Shown: one piece after another, positions 1 through 8,363 of the stretch
Numbering within the stretch: position 1 is the stretch's first letter
How the letters are laid out: each line of letters starts with the position of its first letter
Assembly: GCA_017441005.1 (NCBI GenBank)
Contig: JAFSAM010000039.1
Coordinates: 1 to 63,894, forward strand
DNA: 63,894 bases
Direction: 5' to 3'
DNA from: Clostridia bacterium
GTDB taxonomy: Bacteria; Bacillota; Clostridia; Oscillospirales; CAG-272
Made by a program: the position numbers and the translations under genes
The notes under the pieces: model-generated
What the model was told of the DNA's origin: nothing
The model's database searches: none
The model's input: the letters and a program-made list of their open reading frames with translations, nothing else

Positions 1-8
1 CCCACGGG

Positions 9-138
9 ACCCATTTATGGGTAGTAAGTAACAATTGCATGGCTGGCAGGCCAATAAAAAGCGCACTTGTGCGCTGCCAGTATCGATTAGGGCTATGCCC
101 GAAAATGAAAAACCACCCGCTATGCGGGTGGATTTTTA
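9..138 (+). ncRNA. Candidate 3' end of a structured small RNA
   Basis: No convincing gene is seen here. Four consecutive hairpins can be drawn: a 14-bp palindrome at 9-22, a CTGGCAG/CTGCCAG stem at 43-80 that encloses a GCGCAC/GTGCGC stem, a GGGC-TAT-GCCC hairpin at 90-100, and an 8-bp GC-rich stem at 113-131 followed by a T-rich run. Stacked hairpins ending in an intrinsic terminator are typical of the 3' part of a stable RNA. The 5' part would lie outside the window. I cannot assign it to a known family; 6S, SRP, RNase P and tmRNA signatures were looked for and not recognised. Confidence 0.35.
108..138 (+). terminator. Intrinsic terminator, probably bidirectional
   Basis: Arms CCACCCGC and GCGGGTGG with a 3-nt loop are followed by ATTTTTATTT on the plus strand. 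On the minus strand the same stem is followed by TTTTTCATTTT, so it can also end the HAD gene transcript. Confidence 0.75.
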
Positions 139-203
139 TTTGTACAACATTAATTTTTCCCCATAGCTTTATAATATTGGAAATGAGTTTTCATATAATA
201 AAG

Positions 204-878
204 CTAATTAATATAATCAATTATTTTCAAAGGATAATCAGCCACCAAAAAACCTTCTATGCTTTCTCGCTTGCGCGGAAGTTGATTTGTAAACCATTTT
301 GCCTGTATAGCCTTCATTCCGACACGTTCAGCGCCCTCAAGCTCGTTGCTCCCCCCGTCACCGACAAAGAAACATTCATTTAACTCAACGCCTAATCTCT
401 TTGCGGCATCCTCGTATATACAGGGGTCCGGCTTTTTCATTTTCACTTCGTATGACAACAATATCTCATCAAAATAATGCGCTAAATCCGATTCTTTCAG
501 CATAGCTACTTCTTCGGAAGAACAGTTGCTTATCATTGCAATTTTTATACCATTTGCTTTCAATGTATCCAACAAAATCAACACGTCATTATTGATATTA
601 TCAAAGCAAGCGGATTTTGTTTGAATTCTTTTCTTGATAACACTTGATATTATTTCACCCGAAACGTCTTTTTGCAGCTTTTTCAAAACGTATCTGATCG
701 ATTCTTCAAAGCTCATTCTTCCCGTATAACGGTCATTCTCTTTTTCGTTCCAATAAGGATCAAAAGATTTTCTATCGATCATAAGATCGGCGCACATTTC
801 GTTTTTGGTGTATTTTTTGTGTCCCCATTCTGTTATCAATGTCTCAAACAGGTCAAAAACAACTGCTTTGTATTTCAT
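204..878 (-). CDS. HAD-superfamily hydrolase
   Basis: Predicted cytoplasmic phosphatase of the haloacid dehalogenase superfamily, 224 aa. The motifs are in order: motif I DLFETL with nucleophile Asp9, motif II ISNCS around residue 117, the motif III Lys in the KKPDP stretch near 149, and motif IV GDGGSNE with Asp174. In the DLFETL motif the usual acid/base Asp at +2 is replaced by Phe, as in haloacid dehalogenase-like and some YjjG-like members, so the substrate cannot be read from sequence. GAGGAG stands 6 nt before the ATG. It is a monocistronic gene with its own promoter just upstream and shares the terminator near position 120. Confidence 0.85.
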   Translation of the reverse strand: MKYKAVVFDLFETLITEWGHKKYTKNEMCADLMIDRKSFDPYWNEKENDRYTGRMSFEESIRYVLKKLQKDVSGEIISSVIKKRIQTKSACFDNINNDVLILLDTLKANGIKIAMISNCSSEEVAMLKESDLAHYFDEILLSYEVKMKKPDPCIYEDAAKRLGVELNECFFVGDGGSNELEGAERVGMKAIQAKWFTNQLPRKRESIEGFLVADYPLKIIDYIN

Positions 879-908
879 ATCTGCTCCTCATATCGGATTA
901 CTGAATAT

Positions 909-938
909 ATTATAACAATAAACCCGCAGATTTGTCAA
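909..938 (-). promoter_or_regulatory. Sigma-A promoter of the HAD gene
   Basis: TTGACA (933-938) and TATAAT (909-914) are separated by 18 nt and lie about 30 nt before the ATG. The -35 box sits in the loop of the hairpin that terminates the upstream feo operon. Confidence 0.75.
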
Positions 939-953
939 TCTGCGGGTTTATTG
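919..953 (-). terminator. Terminator of the feo operon
   Basis: Long AT-ended stem ATAAACCCGCAGAT/ATCTGCGGGTTTAT around a short loop, directly downstream of the small Cys-rich gene. It overlaps the promoter of the next gene. Confidence 0.7.
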
Positions 954-1016
954 TTTTACCACCGCAAGAATGCGTGGGGTGTACCGGAAAAAATACTTTT
1001 AGTTTGCAAAAACTTT

Positions 1017-1199
1017 TTATGAAGCGCGGTTATGACCGTCACGTGAATGTCCGTTACATCCGACGTTACACTTACTGCCGCACTGCTTGGCATAGGGACA
1101 ACCGATACACTTATCTCCGCGTTTTTTTGCACGCACAAGATAGCATACAACAGCCGACGTAATCGCAACCAATATTATAACTACAATAGCATTTACCAT
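1017..1199 (-). CDS. FeoB-associated Cys-rich membrane protein
   Basis: A 60-residue protein with one N-terminal transmembrane helix (about residues 4-23) followed by a basic stretch and a cysteine-rich tail: CIGCPYAKQC, then C and C further on. This matches the small FeoB-associated Cys-rich family that often follows feoB in anaerobes. It starts 25 nt after feoB, so it is the third gene of the feo operon. The family role is thought to be in ferrous iron transfer or FeoB assembly, but is not firmly established. The tail ends in a His/Asp-rich segment that could also bind metal. Confidence 0.85.
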   Translation of the reverse strand: MVNAIVVIILVAITSAVVCYLVRAKKRGDKCIGCPYAKQCGSKCNVGCNGHSRDGHNRAS

Positions 1200-1224
1200 A
1201 ACCGTACTCCCAAAATATAGTCTG

Positions 1225-3255
1225 TTATTTTGTACCGTCCAAAGCGTATTCCGCTTTCATTTTCTTCTTGTTTTTTATGATCAGAGCTGCCACGAATGCC
1301 GCCATTGCAAGTACCGCAACAAGACCGCCGATGACAGCGACGACGTTAAGAGTTCCGCCTACAATGATCGTACCGATAGTGTATACGAAATATGCAACCG
1401 TGTAACCAACCGCAAGCTGAAGTCCGATTCCGCCCCAGAGCCATTTCGCGCTCTTCATTTCGGCATTCATAGCCCCGATAGCCGCAAAGCAAGGAGGTGT
1501 ATAGAGGTTAAACATCAAGTAAGCAAGTGCCGCAACCTTGGATATCGCCATAATGCCGGCGACCTCGGCACCCGCGCCCTCCATGAGAGCGAGCTCTTCT
1601 GTATCAATAAGGTTTTCGAGACCCACAAAGCATACCGCAAGTGTTCCGACGACGTTTTCCTTTGCAATGAAGCCTGTGATCGCTGCCGCCGCCAGCTGCC
1701 AGGAAACAACGCCCACGATGGGAACAAGCAGATAAGCAAAGGGAGATGCGATGGAAGCCAGAATAGACGAATCCGCACTCTCGGCAACCGAGAAGCTCCA
1801 GGTAAAGGTCTGCATAAGCTGTACTGCCATATTACATACCAGAATAATGGTAGCCGCTTTTACGATATATGCCCAGCCACGGCTGCACATTGATTTGAAT
1901 GCACCCCAGAAGGAAGGAGCCTTGTATTCGGGAAGCTCTATGATAAAGAACGATTTTCTTGCCTTATAGCCTGTGATAAGATTGATAAGCAATGCACCGA
2001 GGAAGATGAGAATAATGCCTGCAAAGTACATCAACGCACTTACCCACCAAGCGTCTTTAAAGAATGCACCTGCAAAAAGGGCAATTACGGGGATCTTCGC
2101 ACCGCAAGGCATAAAGGGTGCAAGCATTGCGGTCGCTCTGCGCTCACGCTCGTTACGGATGGTACGGCTCGCCATGATCCCGGGAACTGCACAACCAACT
2201 GTGATTACAAAAGGAATGACCGATTTGCCCGAAAGACCGACCTTCTTGAAAATGGGGTCAAGCACTACTGCCGCACGGGACATATAACCGCAATCCTCAA
2301 GAAGCGCGATCAGGAAATACATTACCATTACAAGGGGCAAGAAGCCTACTACTGCAACAACGCCGCCGATCACACCGTCAACAAGTATAGCCGAAAGAAG
2401 AGGATTTGCATCACCGAGAAGTCCGCCGACCCATCCCTGGAACTGTTCAAGCAGAGGAACGAGACCGGGGATAGAAGTATCTCCCACCTCGACGCCTTCT
2501 GCTATCCATGTACCGAGAGTGGTCTGTGATATGTAGAATACAAGAAACATTACTGCTGCAAAAATCGGAATACCGAGCCACTTGTTTGTAAGTACGGCAT
2601 CGATCTTGTCGCCGACGTTCTTATCCTTTGTCAAAACCTTACGGCTTTCAACTTCCTTTACGATTTTGTTTACAAAAGCAAAACGTTCACGGTCTGCCTT
2701 TTCAACCTCAGCCTTATTTGTAAGATCTATGTCTTTCTGTCTGTACGGAGCAAACTGTCCCTTGCCCGCCTCATTGATTGCTGTCTCAACAAGAAGCTTC
2801 AAGCCTTCGGTCGAAGTCGATACGGTTTTTACAACGCGACAGCCGAGCTTAGTACAAAGAAGCTCTTCATCGATCTTGTTCCCCTTTTTCTTCCCGATGT
2901 CGCTCTTGTTAAGCGCGACAACAACGGGGATTCCGAGCTCGAGAAGCTGTGTTGTAAAAAACAAGCTGCGGCTCAAATTGTCAGCGTCAACAATATTGAT
3001 TATAACGTCGGGATTCTCGTTTTTAACGTAAGAGCTCGTTACACTCTCCTCACTCGTAAAGGGGGACATAGAGTATGCACCCGGAAGGTCGACGGCAATA
3101 ACCTGCTCGTTTCCGGCATACACTTTTTTGATCGGGTGCTCCTTCTTGTCTACCGTAACTCCTGCCCAGTTGCCGACCTTTTCATTACGGCCGGTCAGAG
3201 CATTGTACATAGTAGTTTTACCCGAGTTCGGGTTTCCTGCTAAAGCAATTCTCAT
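1225..3255 (-). CDS. feoB: Ferrous iron transporter FeoB
   Basis: Inner-membrane Fe(II) importer, 676 aa. The N-terminal G domain carries G1 GNPNSGKTT (residues 7-15), DLPG (56-59) and NKSD (116-119), followed by a helical spacer and then a polytopic membrane domain from about residue 210 with the FeoB gate regions and a C-terminal helix ending in lysines. The start was set at the Met that begins MRIALAG because GGAGG stands 9 nt before it; 19 further upstream codons are open but lack a ribosome-binding site. It lies 118 nt after feoA with an operator-like palindrome in the gap. Its role in supplying iron fits the iron-sulfur enzymes in the window. Confidence 0.97.
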   Translation of the reverse strand: MRIALAGNPNSGKTTMYNALTGRNEKVGNWAGVTVDKKEHPIKKVYAGNEQVIAVDLPGAYSMSPFTSEESVTSSYVKNENPDVIINIVDADNLSRSLFFTTQLLELGIPVVVALNKSDIGKKKGNKIDEELLCTKLGCRVVKTVSTSTEGLKLLVETAINEAGKGQFAPYRQKDIDLTNKAEVEKADRERFAFVNKIVKEVESRKVLTKDKNVGDKIDAVLTNKWLGIPIFAAVMFLVFYISQTTLGTWIAEGVEVGDTSIPGLVPLLEQFQGWVGGLLGDANPLLSAILVDGVIGGVVAVVGFLPLVMVMYFLIALLEDCGYMSRAAVVLDPIFKKVGLSGKSVIPFVITVGCAVPGIMASRTIRNERERRATAMLAPFMPCGAKIPVIALFAGAFFKDAWWVSALMYFAGIILIFLGALLINLITGYKARKSFFIIELPEYKAPSFWGAFKSMCSRGWAYIVKAATIILVCNMAVQLMQTFTWSFSVAESADSSILASIASPFAYLLVPIVGVVSWQLAAAAITGFIAKENVVGTLAVCFVGLENLIDTEELALMEGAGAEVAGIMAISKVAALAYLMFNLYTPPCFAAIGAMNAEMKSAKWLWGGIGLQLAVGYTVAYFVYTIGTIIVGGTLNVVAVIGGLVAVLAMAAFVAALIIKNKKKMKAEYALDGTK

Positions 3256-3319
3256 AAAATGCTTCCTCCGCTTTCTAAACCTATATATAATCCTCTTTGG
3301 ATATAGTTTCATTTTTTGA

Positions 3320-3335
3320 GTTAGTCTCCGCTAAC
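3320..3335 (-). promoter_or_regulatory. DtxR-family-like operator between feoA and feoB
   Basis: Plus-strand GTTAGT-CTCC-GCTAAC, one mismatch from the perfect palindrome GTTAGC-N4-GCTAAC found twice upstream of feoA. It lies in the feoA-feoB gap, 65 nt before the feoB start. The TTAG...CTAA half-sites resemble iron-dependent DtxR/IdeR-type boxes; the regulator is inferred. Confidence 0.6.
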
Positions 3336-3373
3336 CGAGTTTCCAAAAAAAATAAGTGTAAAAACTTATTTTT

Positions 3374-3589
3374 TTAATATACAATTATAGTTTCCGCCAA
3401 TTGCTTGTCGATATTATAGCGGGCATCCTTTATGGAAACGGTGCAGCCGCCCTTACGGTGAGCAATCACGGTTATGGTCTCGCCTGCGTAACAGCCGAGA
3501 GAAAACAAAAAGGAGTTCAGCTCATCGTCATCTGTGTTTATCTGCTGAATAATATACTCTCTGCCCTCTTCTGCTTGTCTCAAAGTCAT
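3374..3589 (-). CDS. feoA: Ferrous iron transport protein FeoA
   Basis: Small SH3-like cytoplasmic partner of FeoB, 71 aa. It shows the FeoA pattern of a short N-terminal strand, the LxxLGCYxGxxI-type turn (FLFSLGCYAGETITV), and a C-terminal strand ending in a hydrophobic segment. I chose the internal ATG (MTLRQAEEG) because AGGGTGG is well spaced before it; a GTG 12 nt upstream is too close to that site. It is the first gene of the feo operon and lies downstream of two operator palindromes. Confidence 0.9.
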   Translation of the reverse strand: MTLRQAEEGREYIIQQINTDDDELNSFLFSLGCYAGETITVIAHRKGGCTVSIKDARYNIDKQLAETIIVY

Positions 3590-3615
3590 ATCCGTCACCA
3601 CCCTTTTTTAAATCA

Positions 3616-3631
3616 GTTAGCTTTCGCTAAC
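3616..3631 (-). promoter_or_regulatory. DtxR-family-like operator 2
   Basis: Perfect palindrome GTTAGC-TTTC-GCTAAC in the feoA leader, 35 bp centre to centre from the next copy, which is more than three helical turns. It lies between the promoter and the feoA start codon. Confidence 0.65.
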
Positions 3632-3650
3632 CCCAGTTGCAAAAAACACA

Positions 3651-3666
3651 GTTAGCATCCGCTAAC
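3651..3666 (-). promoter_or_regulatory. DtxR-family-like operator 1 at the feo start point
   Basis: Perfect palindrome GTTAGC-ATCC-GCTAAC placed exactly where the transcript should begin, 9 nt after the -10 box. A repressor bound here would block initiation. Confidence 0.7.
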
Positions 3667-3674
3667 CACATACC

Positions 3675-3703
3675 ATTATACATATTCACCTACGTTTTGT
3701 CAA
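3675..3703 (-). promoter_or_regulatory. Consensus promoter of the feo operon
   Basis: TTGACA (3698-3703), 17-nt spacer, TATAAT (3675-3680). Both boxes are perfect sigma-A consensus, which makes sense only for a gene held down by a repressor, and operator 1 follows directly. Confidence 0.85.
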
Positions 3704-3755
3704 GAGTTTTTTAAAAAATTTTTATTTTTTGGGGGAGGTTAGTCTTTTTCAAAAG

Positions 3756-3791
3756 TATTCCCCAAAGGATGTCACCACCCTTTGGGGAATA
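3756..3791 (-). terminator. Hairpin after pgcA
   Basis: Thirteen-bp stem TATTCCCCAAAGG/CCTTTGGGGAATA with a 10-nt loop, 12 nt after the pgcA stop. The following T-run is weak on the minus strand (ACTTTTG), so termination strength is uncertain. Confidence 0.6.
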
Positions 3792-3803
3792 AGCAGTTAT
3801 TTA

Positions 3804-5525
3804 TCACAAATACGACTGCATCGTAGCCTTGCAGGCATCAATAGCTGCATTTGCTTTTTCGGCTGTCGTGCCGTTTACAAGATAATAGAGCTTCAATTTA
3901 GGCTCTGTTCCCGAAGGACGTACAACTACAACGTCTCCGTTTGAGTTTTCATAATAGAGAACGTTGGAGGAAGGAAGACCGGTAGGCTCGTTCTTGCCCG
4001 TCAAAACATCGGTGATCACGCCCGTCTTGTAGTCGCGGACTGATACTACCTTAAGACCGCCCAGCTCCTTCAAAGGATTATTTCTGAGGTTTTCCATGAA
4101 GGCATCCATTCTTTCCTTGCCGTCAAGTCCCTCCATATAGATGCTCTGTACTCCCTCGAAATAATAGCCGTACTTTTCGTAAAGCGCCATCAAAGCATCG
4201 TAAAGAGTCATACCCTTTTGCATATAATATGCCGCCATCTCGCAAATAAGCATTGTTGCTACGACAGCATCCTTATCTCTGGCATAAGTGCCCTTCAGGT
4301 AGCCGTAGCTTTCCTCAAAGCCAAGTAAAAAGTCACCGTAGCCCTTCTTTTCGTAGTTTTTGATCACTTCACCGATAAACTTGAATCCCGTAAGAACGTT
4401 GTGGTGAGTAACTCCGTTTTCCTTGCAGATCTTTGTCGCAAGCTCGGTCGATACAATTGTTTTTACGGCATAAGGATGCTCAAGGCTAATTCCCTTTTCT
4501 TTATATGCCGTAATGATATAATCAAGCAAAAGTGATCCTACCTGGTTACCCGTCAGGCATTTGAAGTCGCCCTGAGACGTTCTTGCCATAATACCCACTC
4601 TGTCGGCATCGGGGTCGGTCGCGATTATAAGGTCACTCTCGACCTTCTCGGCAAGCTTGATACCCTCACTAAACACCTCGGGAAACTCGGGATTGGGATT
4701 GGGGGTACCGGGGAAATTGCCGTTGGGCTCCATCTGGCTGTCTACCGTATAGAGATTTGTCAGACCGCATTTTTTCAATATCTCGGGTACAAGTACACGT
4801 CCCGTACCGTGGAGGGGGGAGTATACGATCTTCAGGCTTTCCGATACCTTTGCAAAAAGCTCGGGATAAATCGCTTGTTTTTGCACATTTTCAAGATATT
4901 TTTCATCGATTTCGCGCCCGATTATCACAATTTTTCCCGATTTGACAGCCGAATCGAAGTCAATTCTCTTTACGTCGTCAAAAATATCGGTATTTTTCAT
5001 ATACTCGGCAACTGTGTTCGCTTCCTCGGATGCAAGCTGTGCGCCGTCCTCCCAGTAAGCCTTGTAGCCGTTATATTTTGCGGGGTTGTGGGATGCTGTA
5101 ATATTAATTCCCGCAATACAGTTAAGCTCTCTCAGTGCAAATGAAAGCACGGGGGTAGGGCGAAGCGACTCAAAAATGTATGCCTTTACTCCGTTAGCCG
5201 CCAAAACCTCGGCCGATACCCTTGCAAAGCGCTCGGAATTGTTGCGGCAATCGTATGCGATAGCAACCCCTCTTTCGCTCATTTTTATGTTGTTTATCAG
5301 GTTTGCGATTCCCTGGGTAGCTCTTCCCACGGTATAAACGTTCATAGCGTTTGTACCTGCTGTCATCACACCTCTGAGACCTGCCGTACCAAAGGAAATG
5401 TCCGACGAAAACCACATTTTTATCTCGTCTTCGTTCCCCTCCATTTTTTTAAGAGACTCTCTTACGTCGCTGTCAAGCGAAGTGTTATCTTTCCATCTTT
5501 TGTACTCGTTCAAATAATCAGCCAT
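3804..5525 (-). CDS. pgcA: Alpha-phosphoglucomutase
   Basis: Interconverts glucose-1-phosphate and glucose-6-phosphate (alpha-D-phosphohexomutase family), 573 aa, the usual length for the PgcA type. The four family signatures are all present: active-site loop TASHNP with phospho-Ser145, metal loop DPDADR (304-309), sugar loop GFEESYG (402-408) and phosphate-binding RPSGTEPK (536-543). The start MADYLNEY has GGAGGG 4 nt upstream; the longer open frame above it overlaps the preceding gene. Its start overlaps the stop of the upstream PheA-like gene by 8 bp, so translation is probably coupled. Phosphomannomutase activity cannot be excluded. Confidence 0.95.
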   Translation of the reverse strand: MADYLNEYKRWKDNTSLDSDVRESLKKMEGNEDEIKMWFSSDISFGTAGLRGVMTAGTNAMNVYTVGRATQGIANLINNIKMSERGVAIAYDCRNNSERFARVSAEVLAANGVKAYIFESLRPTPVLSFALRELNCIAGINITASHNPAKYNGYKAYWEDGAQLASEEANTVAEYMKNTDIFDDVKRIDFDSAVKSGKIVIIGREIDEKYLENVQKQAIYPELFAKVSESLKIVYSPLHGTGRVLVPEILKKCGLTNLYTVDSQMEPNGNFPGTPNPNPEFPEVFSEGIKLAEKVESDLIIATDPDADRVGIMARTSQGDFKCLTGNQVGSLLLDYIITAYKEKGISLEHPYAVKTIVSTELATKICKENGVTHHNVLTGFKFIGEVIKNYEKKGYGDFLLGFEESYGYLKGTYARDKDAVVATMLICEMAAYYMQKGMTLYDALMALYEKYGYYFEGVQSIYMEGLDGKERMDAFMENLRNNPLKELGGLKVVSVRDYKTGVITDVLTGKNEPTGLPSSNVLYYENSNGDVVVVRPSGTEPKLKLYYLVNGTTAEKANAAIDACKATMQSYL

Positions 5526-6453
5526 AATGCCCTCCGTGTCTGTTTTTGACTGTCTTGATCTGTGTATAGATTCCAATAATCTCGTATCCCGGCACCTCGA
5601 GCTCAAGCCAGAATAAGAATCTGTCAAGCTTACCGTTACCCTTGAATACAACGTCGAAATAATATTCCTTTTCCGAATAGTATATGGGTAAAGAATCTAT
5701 TTTATTCAAGTTAAAACCGAAATAATTTGCCGCCGCTAAAACTCGGTGAAGCATTTGATCTTCCCCGAGACGAAGCCCGATCTCAACAAACTCGCCCTCT
5801 GATATACTGCTTTTGCACTCAATTTTCGCAAGCTCTCTTTTAAGCAACGCAAAACGTGTGACCTTACCGTTTGCGTTTTCGACACTGTACGTCAATACGA
5901 TCTTCAGTTCGTATTTGCGTATCATATTGCCGAAAGCCGCCAGTCTGCCCTCCTCCGAATTCTCGGTAGGAAGGATACAGTAAGGCGCACGGCTGTAGTA
6001 GACCTCCTCGCAAACGTCCGAAAAAGAATCCTCATACCGAGCTCGCGGATCGTTCAAAAACTTTGAAAAATTGTTGTAAGCTATATCCGCCAAAGGGTTT
6101 TTCAGATAAACCACCGTATCCGCATCAAACTGGGTCTCCGTCTCGTAATTCGAGAATATTGAAGCCGAAGTTGCCGTGCTGTGCTCAGCAAAATTCAACT
6201 TGTCATACGCAGAAACAGAATCAAAAACTGCATCCACGTATTTTTTATTGTCCAAAATGCAATCGATCGGTTTTCTTTCACCCACAAAGCAAAGCTTGCA
6301 TGCATTGATCGGATCATCGGTAACATCCTGGCCGATCAATGCGGCTCTTTCCGCTATATGTGCCGCCCTTTTTTCAAGAGAAACAGCAAGAGATTCATCG
6401 TTTTTTTGCAGGTTTTCGTCTATTATCAGATTTTTCTCCTCAATAGATGCCAT
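5518..6453 (-). CDS. Divergent P-protein-like (chorismate mutase/prephenate dehydratase/ACT)
   Basis: 311 aa, not a clear member of any named family at sight. Residues 12-42 resemble the first helix of type II chorismate mutase (LEKRAAHIAERAALIG). Residues 113-205 resemble prephenate dehydratase: VVYLKNP, then SFSDVCEEV, the substrate-loop signature PTENSEEG (162-169) and the dehydratase TRF motif (199-201). Residues 240-297 follow the PheA ACT pattern (FGFNLNKIDSLP...YYFDVVF). However, the usual GPxGTxS loop is replaced by KNPLADI, and most of the mutase domain is missing. It may be a regulatory or repurposed relative. AAGGA lies 7 nt before the ATG. It sits between htpG and pgcA in one transcription unit. 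Confidence 0.6.
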   Translation of the reverse strand: MASIEEKNLIIDENLQKNDESLAVSLEKRAAHIAERAALIGQDVTDDPINACKLCFVGERKPIDCILDNKKYVDAVFDSVSAYDKLNFAEHSTATSASIFSNYETETQFDADTVVYLKNPLADIAYNNFSKFLNDPRARYEDSFSDVCEEVYYSRAPYCILPTENSEEGRLAAFGNMIRKYELKIVLTYSVENANGKVTRFALLKRELAKIECKSSISEGEFVEIGLRLGEDQMLHRVLAAANYFGFNLNKIDSLPIYYSEKEYYFDVVFKGNGKLDRFLFWLELEVPGYEIIGIYTQIKTVKNRHGGHYG

Positions 6454-6475
6454 ATACTTTTCCTTTATTATATTT

Positions 6476-8326
6476 TTAAATATTATCCTCAAGAAGCTTG
6501 AAGCTGTCGTTCAAAAACTCCTTCAGTTCTTCTGCATCAAGCTGTCTCTGCGTAAGAAGTGCAAGCATATATACCTGGTGTGCAATGATCTTGCTCTTTT
6601 CGCTTTCGGCATCCTCGCTCAGCTTTTTGATCAAAGGACTCTGTGAATTCAAAATAAGAGTTGACTCAACCGGTATCTTCTGATACTCCATAGCTCCGTT
6701 TGCGGCATAGAACTTCATCATATCATCCATTCTGCGTGCCTCTTCGGATATATTCAAAAGAGCGGGCGTTGTACTGTCGGCAAGTGTCTCAAATTTTACC
6801 GTAAGCTTTTCATTCTTGCTTACCTCTTTAAACACCTTTGCAAGGGATTCGCTCTCAAACGACTCTCCGTCACCCTTCAAAGCTTCGATATCGGCATCTA
6901 CGCGAACGAATTTGATTCCTCTGTCCTGCTCGAGCACGCCCATAAACGACGTATCTATTATCTTATCAAGCAGAGCAACCTCAACGCCTCTTGCGGCAAA
7001 CAGCGAGATATACTGTGCCTGCACAGTCTTGTCAGTTGCATAGTAAACGGTATTTTCGTTTGTTTCCTTCGCCTTTTCGAGATACTCGTTTACCGTAACA
7101 TGTCTTCCGTCAGTAAGGGCAAGCATCAAGCTTCCCTTTACTCTGTCATAGAACTTACGGTCACGCATACAGCCGTATTCGACAAAAAGCTTTATATCGT
7201 CCCATAGGGAAGCATACTTTTCTCTGTCCGTATTGAACATCTCGTTCAGCTTGTCTGCAACCTTTTTCACAATATGTGCCGACATTTTTGCAACGTATGC
7301 GCTGTTCTGCAAATAGCTTCTCGACACGTTGAGAGGAAGCTCGGGACAATCGAGCACACCCTTAAGCATAAGCATAAACTCGGGAATGACCTCTTTGATG
7401 TTATCGGCAACAAACACCTGATTATAATAAAGCTTTACCTGTCCCTCAAGGCTGTCATACTCGTGATTAAGCTTGGGGAAATAGAGTATTCCCTTAAAAT
7501 TCAGGGGGTAGTCGGCATTTATATGTATATGAAACAGAGGTTCCTTGAAATCGAAAAATGCCTTCTTATAGAACTCCTTATACTCCTCGTCGGTGCATTC
7601 CGAGGGCAGCTTCTTCCACAAAGGCTCGACGTCGTTTATGGGAACGGTCTTTTCGCAGTCACATTCACCCTCATGCTCGCACACCTTGCCATCGTCGAAG
7701 TATATTTCGACCGGCATAAACGAGCAGTATTTATTGAGTATTTCTCTTATCTTTGCCTCGGAAAGGAATTCCTGCTCACCCTCGCTTATATGCATAACAA
7801 CGTCGGTGCCGCGGCCTTCCTTTTCGACGTCTTCGAATATTTCGTATTCGCCCGCCTCGTTACATACCCATTTTACGGCGGGAGCATCTGTGTAGCTCTT
7901 GGTTATAACGTCAACGGTATCGCTTACCATAAACGCCGAATAAAAACCGAGTCCGAAATGACCTATTATTCCGTTCTGTGCGCTTTCCTCGTTTTCGTAT
8001 TCCTTGATAAAATCAAGTGCACCCGACAGAGCTATCTGACATATATATTTATTGACCTCCTCAAGCGACATACCGATTCCGTTGTCGCTTACAGTCAAGG
8101 TTTTTTCATCCTTATTGAGCTTTACAACAATTTTAAACTCGTCCTCTATTTCTTTTACCACGCCGAGAGACATAAGTCTTCTGAGCTTGGTAACTGCATC
8201 GGACGCATTACTTACGATCTCGCGGAGAAATATCTCCTTCTCCGAATAAAGCCATTTTTTTATGATCGGGAAAATATGCTCTGTTTCTACAGATATCCCG
8301 CCTTGTGTTTTCTTTGTTTCTGACAT
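6476..8326 (-). CDS. htpG: Chaperone HtpG (bacterial Hsp90)
   Basis: ATP-dependent cytoplasmic chaperone, 616 aa. The GHKL ATPase domain shows FLREIVSNASDA (metal-binding Asn), SDNGIGM and GHFGLGFYSAFMV, followed by a middle domain with the catalytic-loop Arg in LNVSRSYLQ and a short C-terminal dimerisation domain. Start MSETKKTQGG is chosen with AAGGAG 10 nt upstream; upstream open codons look non-coding. A long open frame on the opposite strand is a compositional shadow. It is followed after 22 nt by the PheA-like gene and then pgcA. Confidence 0.96.
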   Translation of the reverse strand: MSETKKTQGGISVETEHIFPIIKKWLYSEKEIFLREIVSNASDAVTKLRRLMSLGVVKEIEDEFKIVVKLNKDEKTLTVSDNGIGMSLEEVNKYICQIALSGALDFIKEYENEESAQNGIIGHFGLGFYSAFMVSDTVDVITKSYTDAPAVKWVCNEAGEYEIFEDVEKEGRGTDVVMHISEGEQEFLSEAKIREILNKYCSFMPVEIYFDDGKVCEHEGECDCEKTVPINDVEPLWKKLPSECTDEEYKEFYKKAFFDFKEPLFHIHINADYPLNFKGILYFPKLNHEYDSLEGQVKLYYNQVFVADNIKEVIPEFMLMLKGVLDCPELPLNVSRSYLQNSAYVAKMSAHIVKKVADKLNEMFNTDREKYASLWDDIKLFVEYGCMRDRKFYDRVKGSLMLALTDGRHVTVNEYLEKAKETNENTVYYATDKTVQAQYISLFAARGVEVALLDKIIDTSFMGVLEQDRGIKFVRVDADIEALKGDGESFESESLAKVFKEVSKNEKLTVKFETLADSTTPALLNISEEARRMDDMMKFYAANGAMEYQKIPVESTLILNSQSPLIKKLSEDAESEKSKIIAHQVYMLALLTQRQLDAEELKEFLNDSFKLLEDNI

Positions 8327-8363
8327 ATCAGCTAATCTCCTTTTTCCGGTCGGCAAAAACCGA

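Noticed and set aside
1..138. tracrRNA-like 3' end
   Set aside because: A short nexus-like hairpin and terminal stem are present, but no cas gene, repeat or anti-repeat is visible, so the label is not supported.
7274..8323. 349-codon open frame opposite htpG
   Set aside because: Antisense to a clearly conserved chaperone, with no homology seen and no initiation site.
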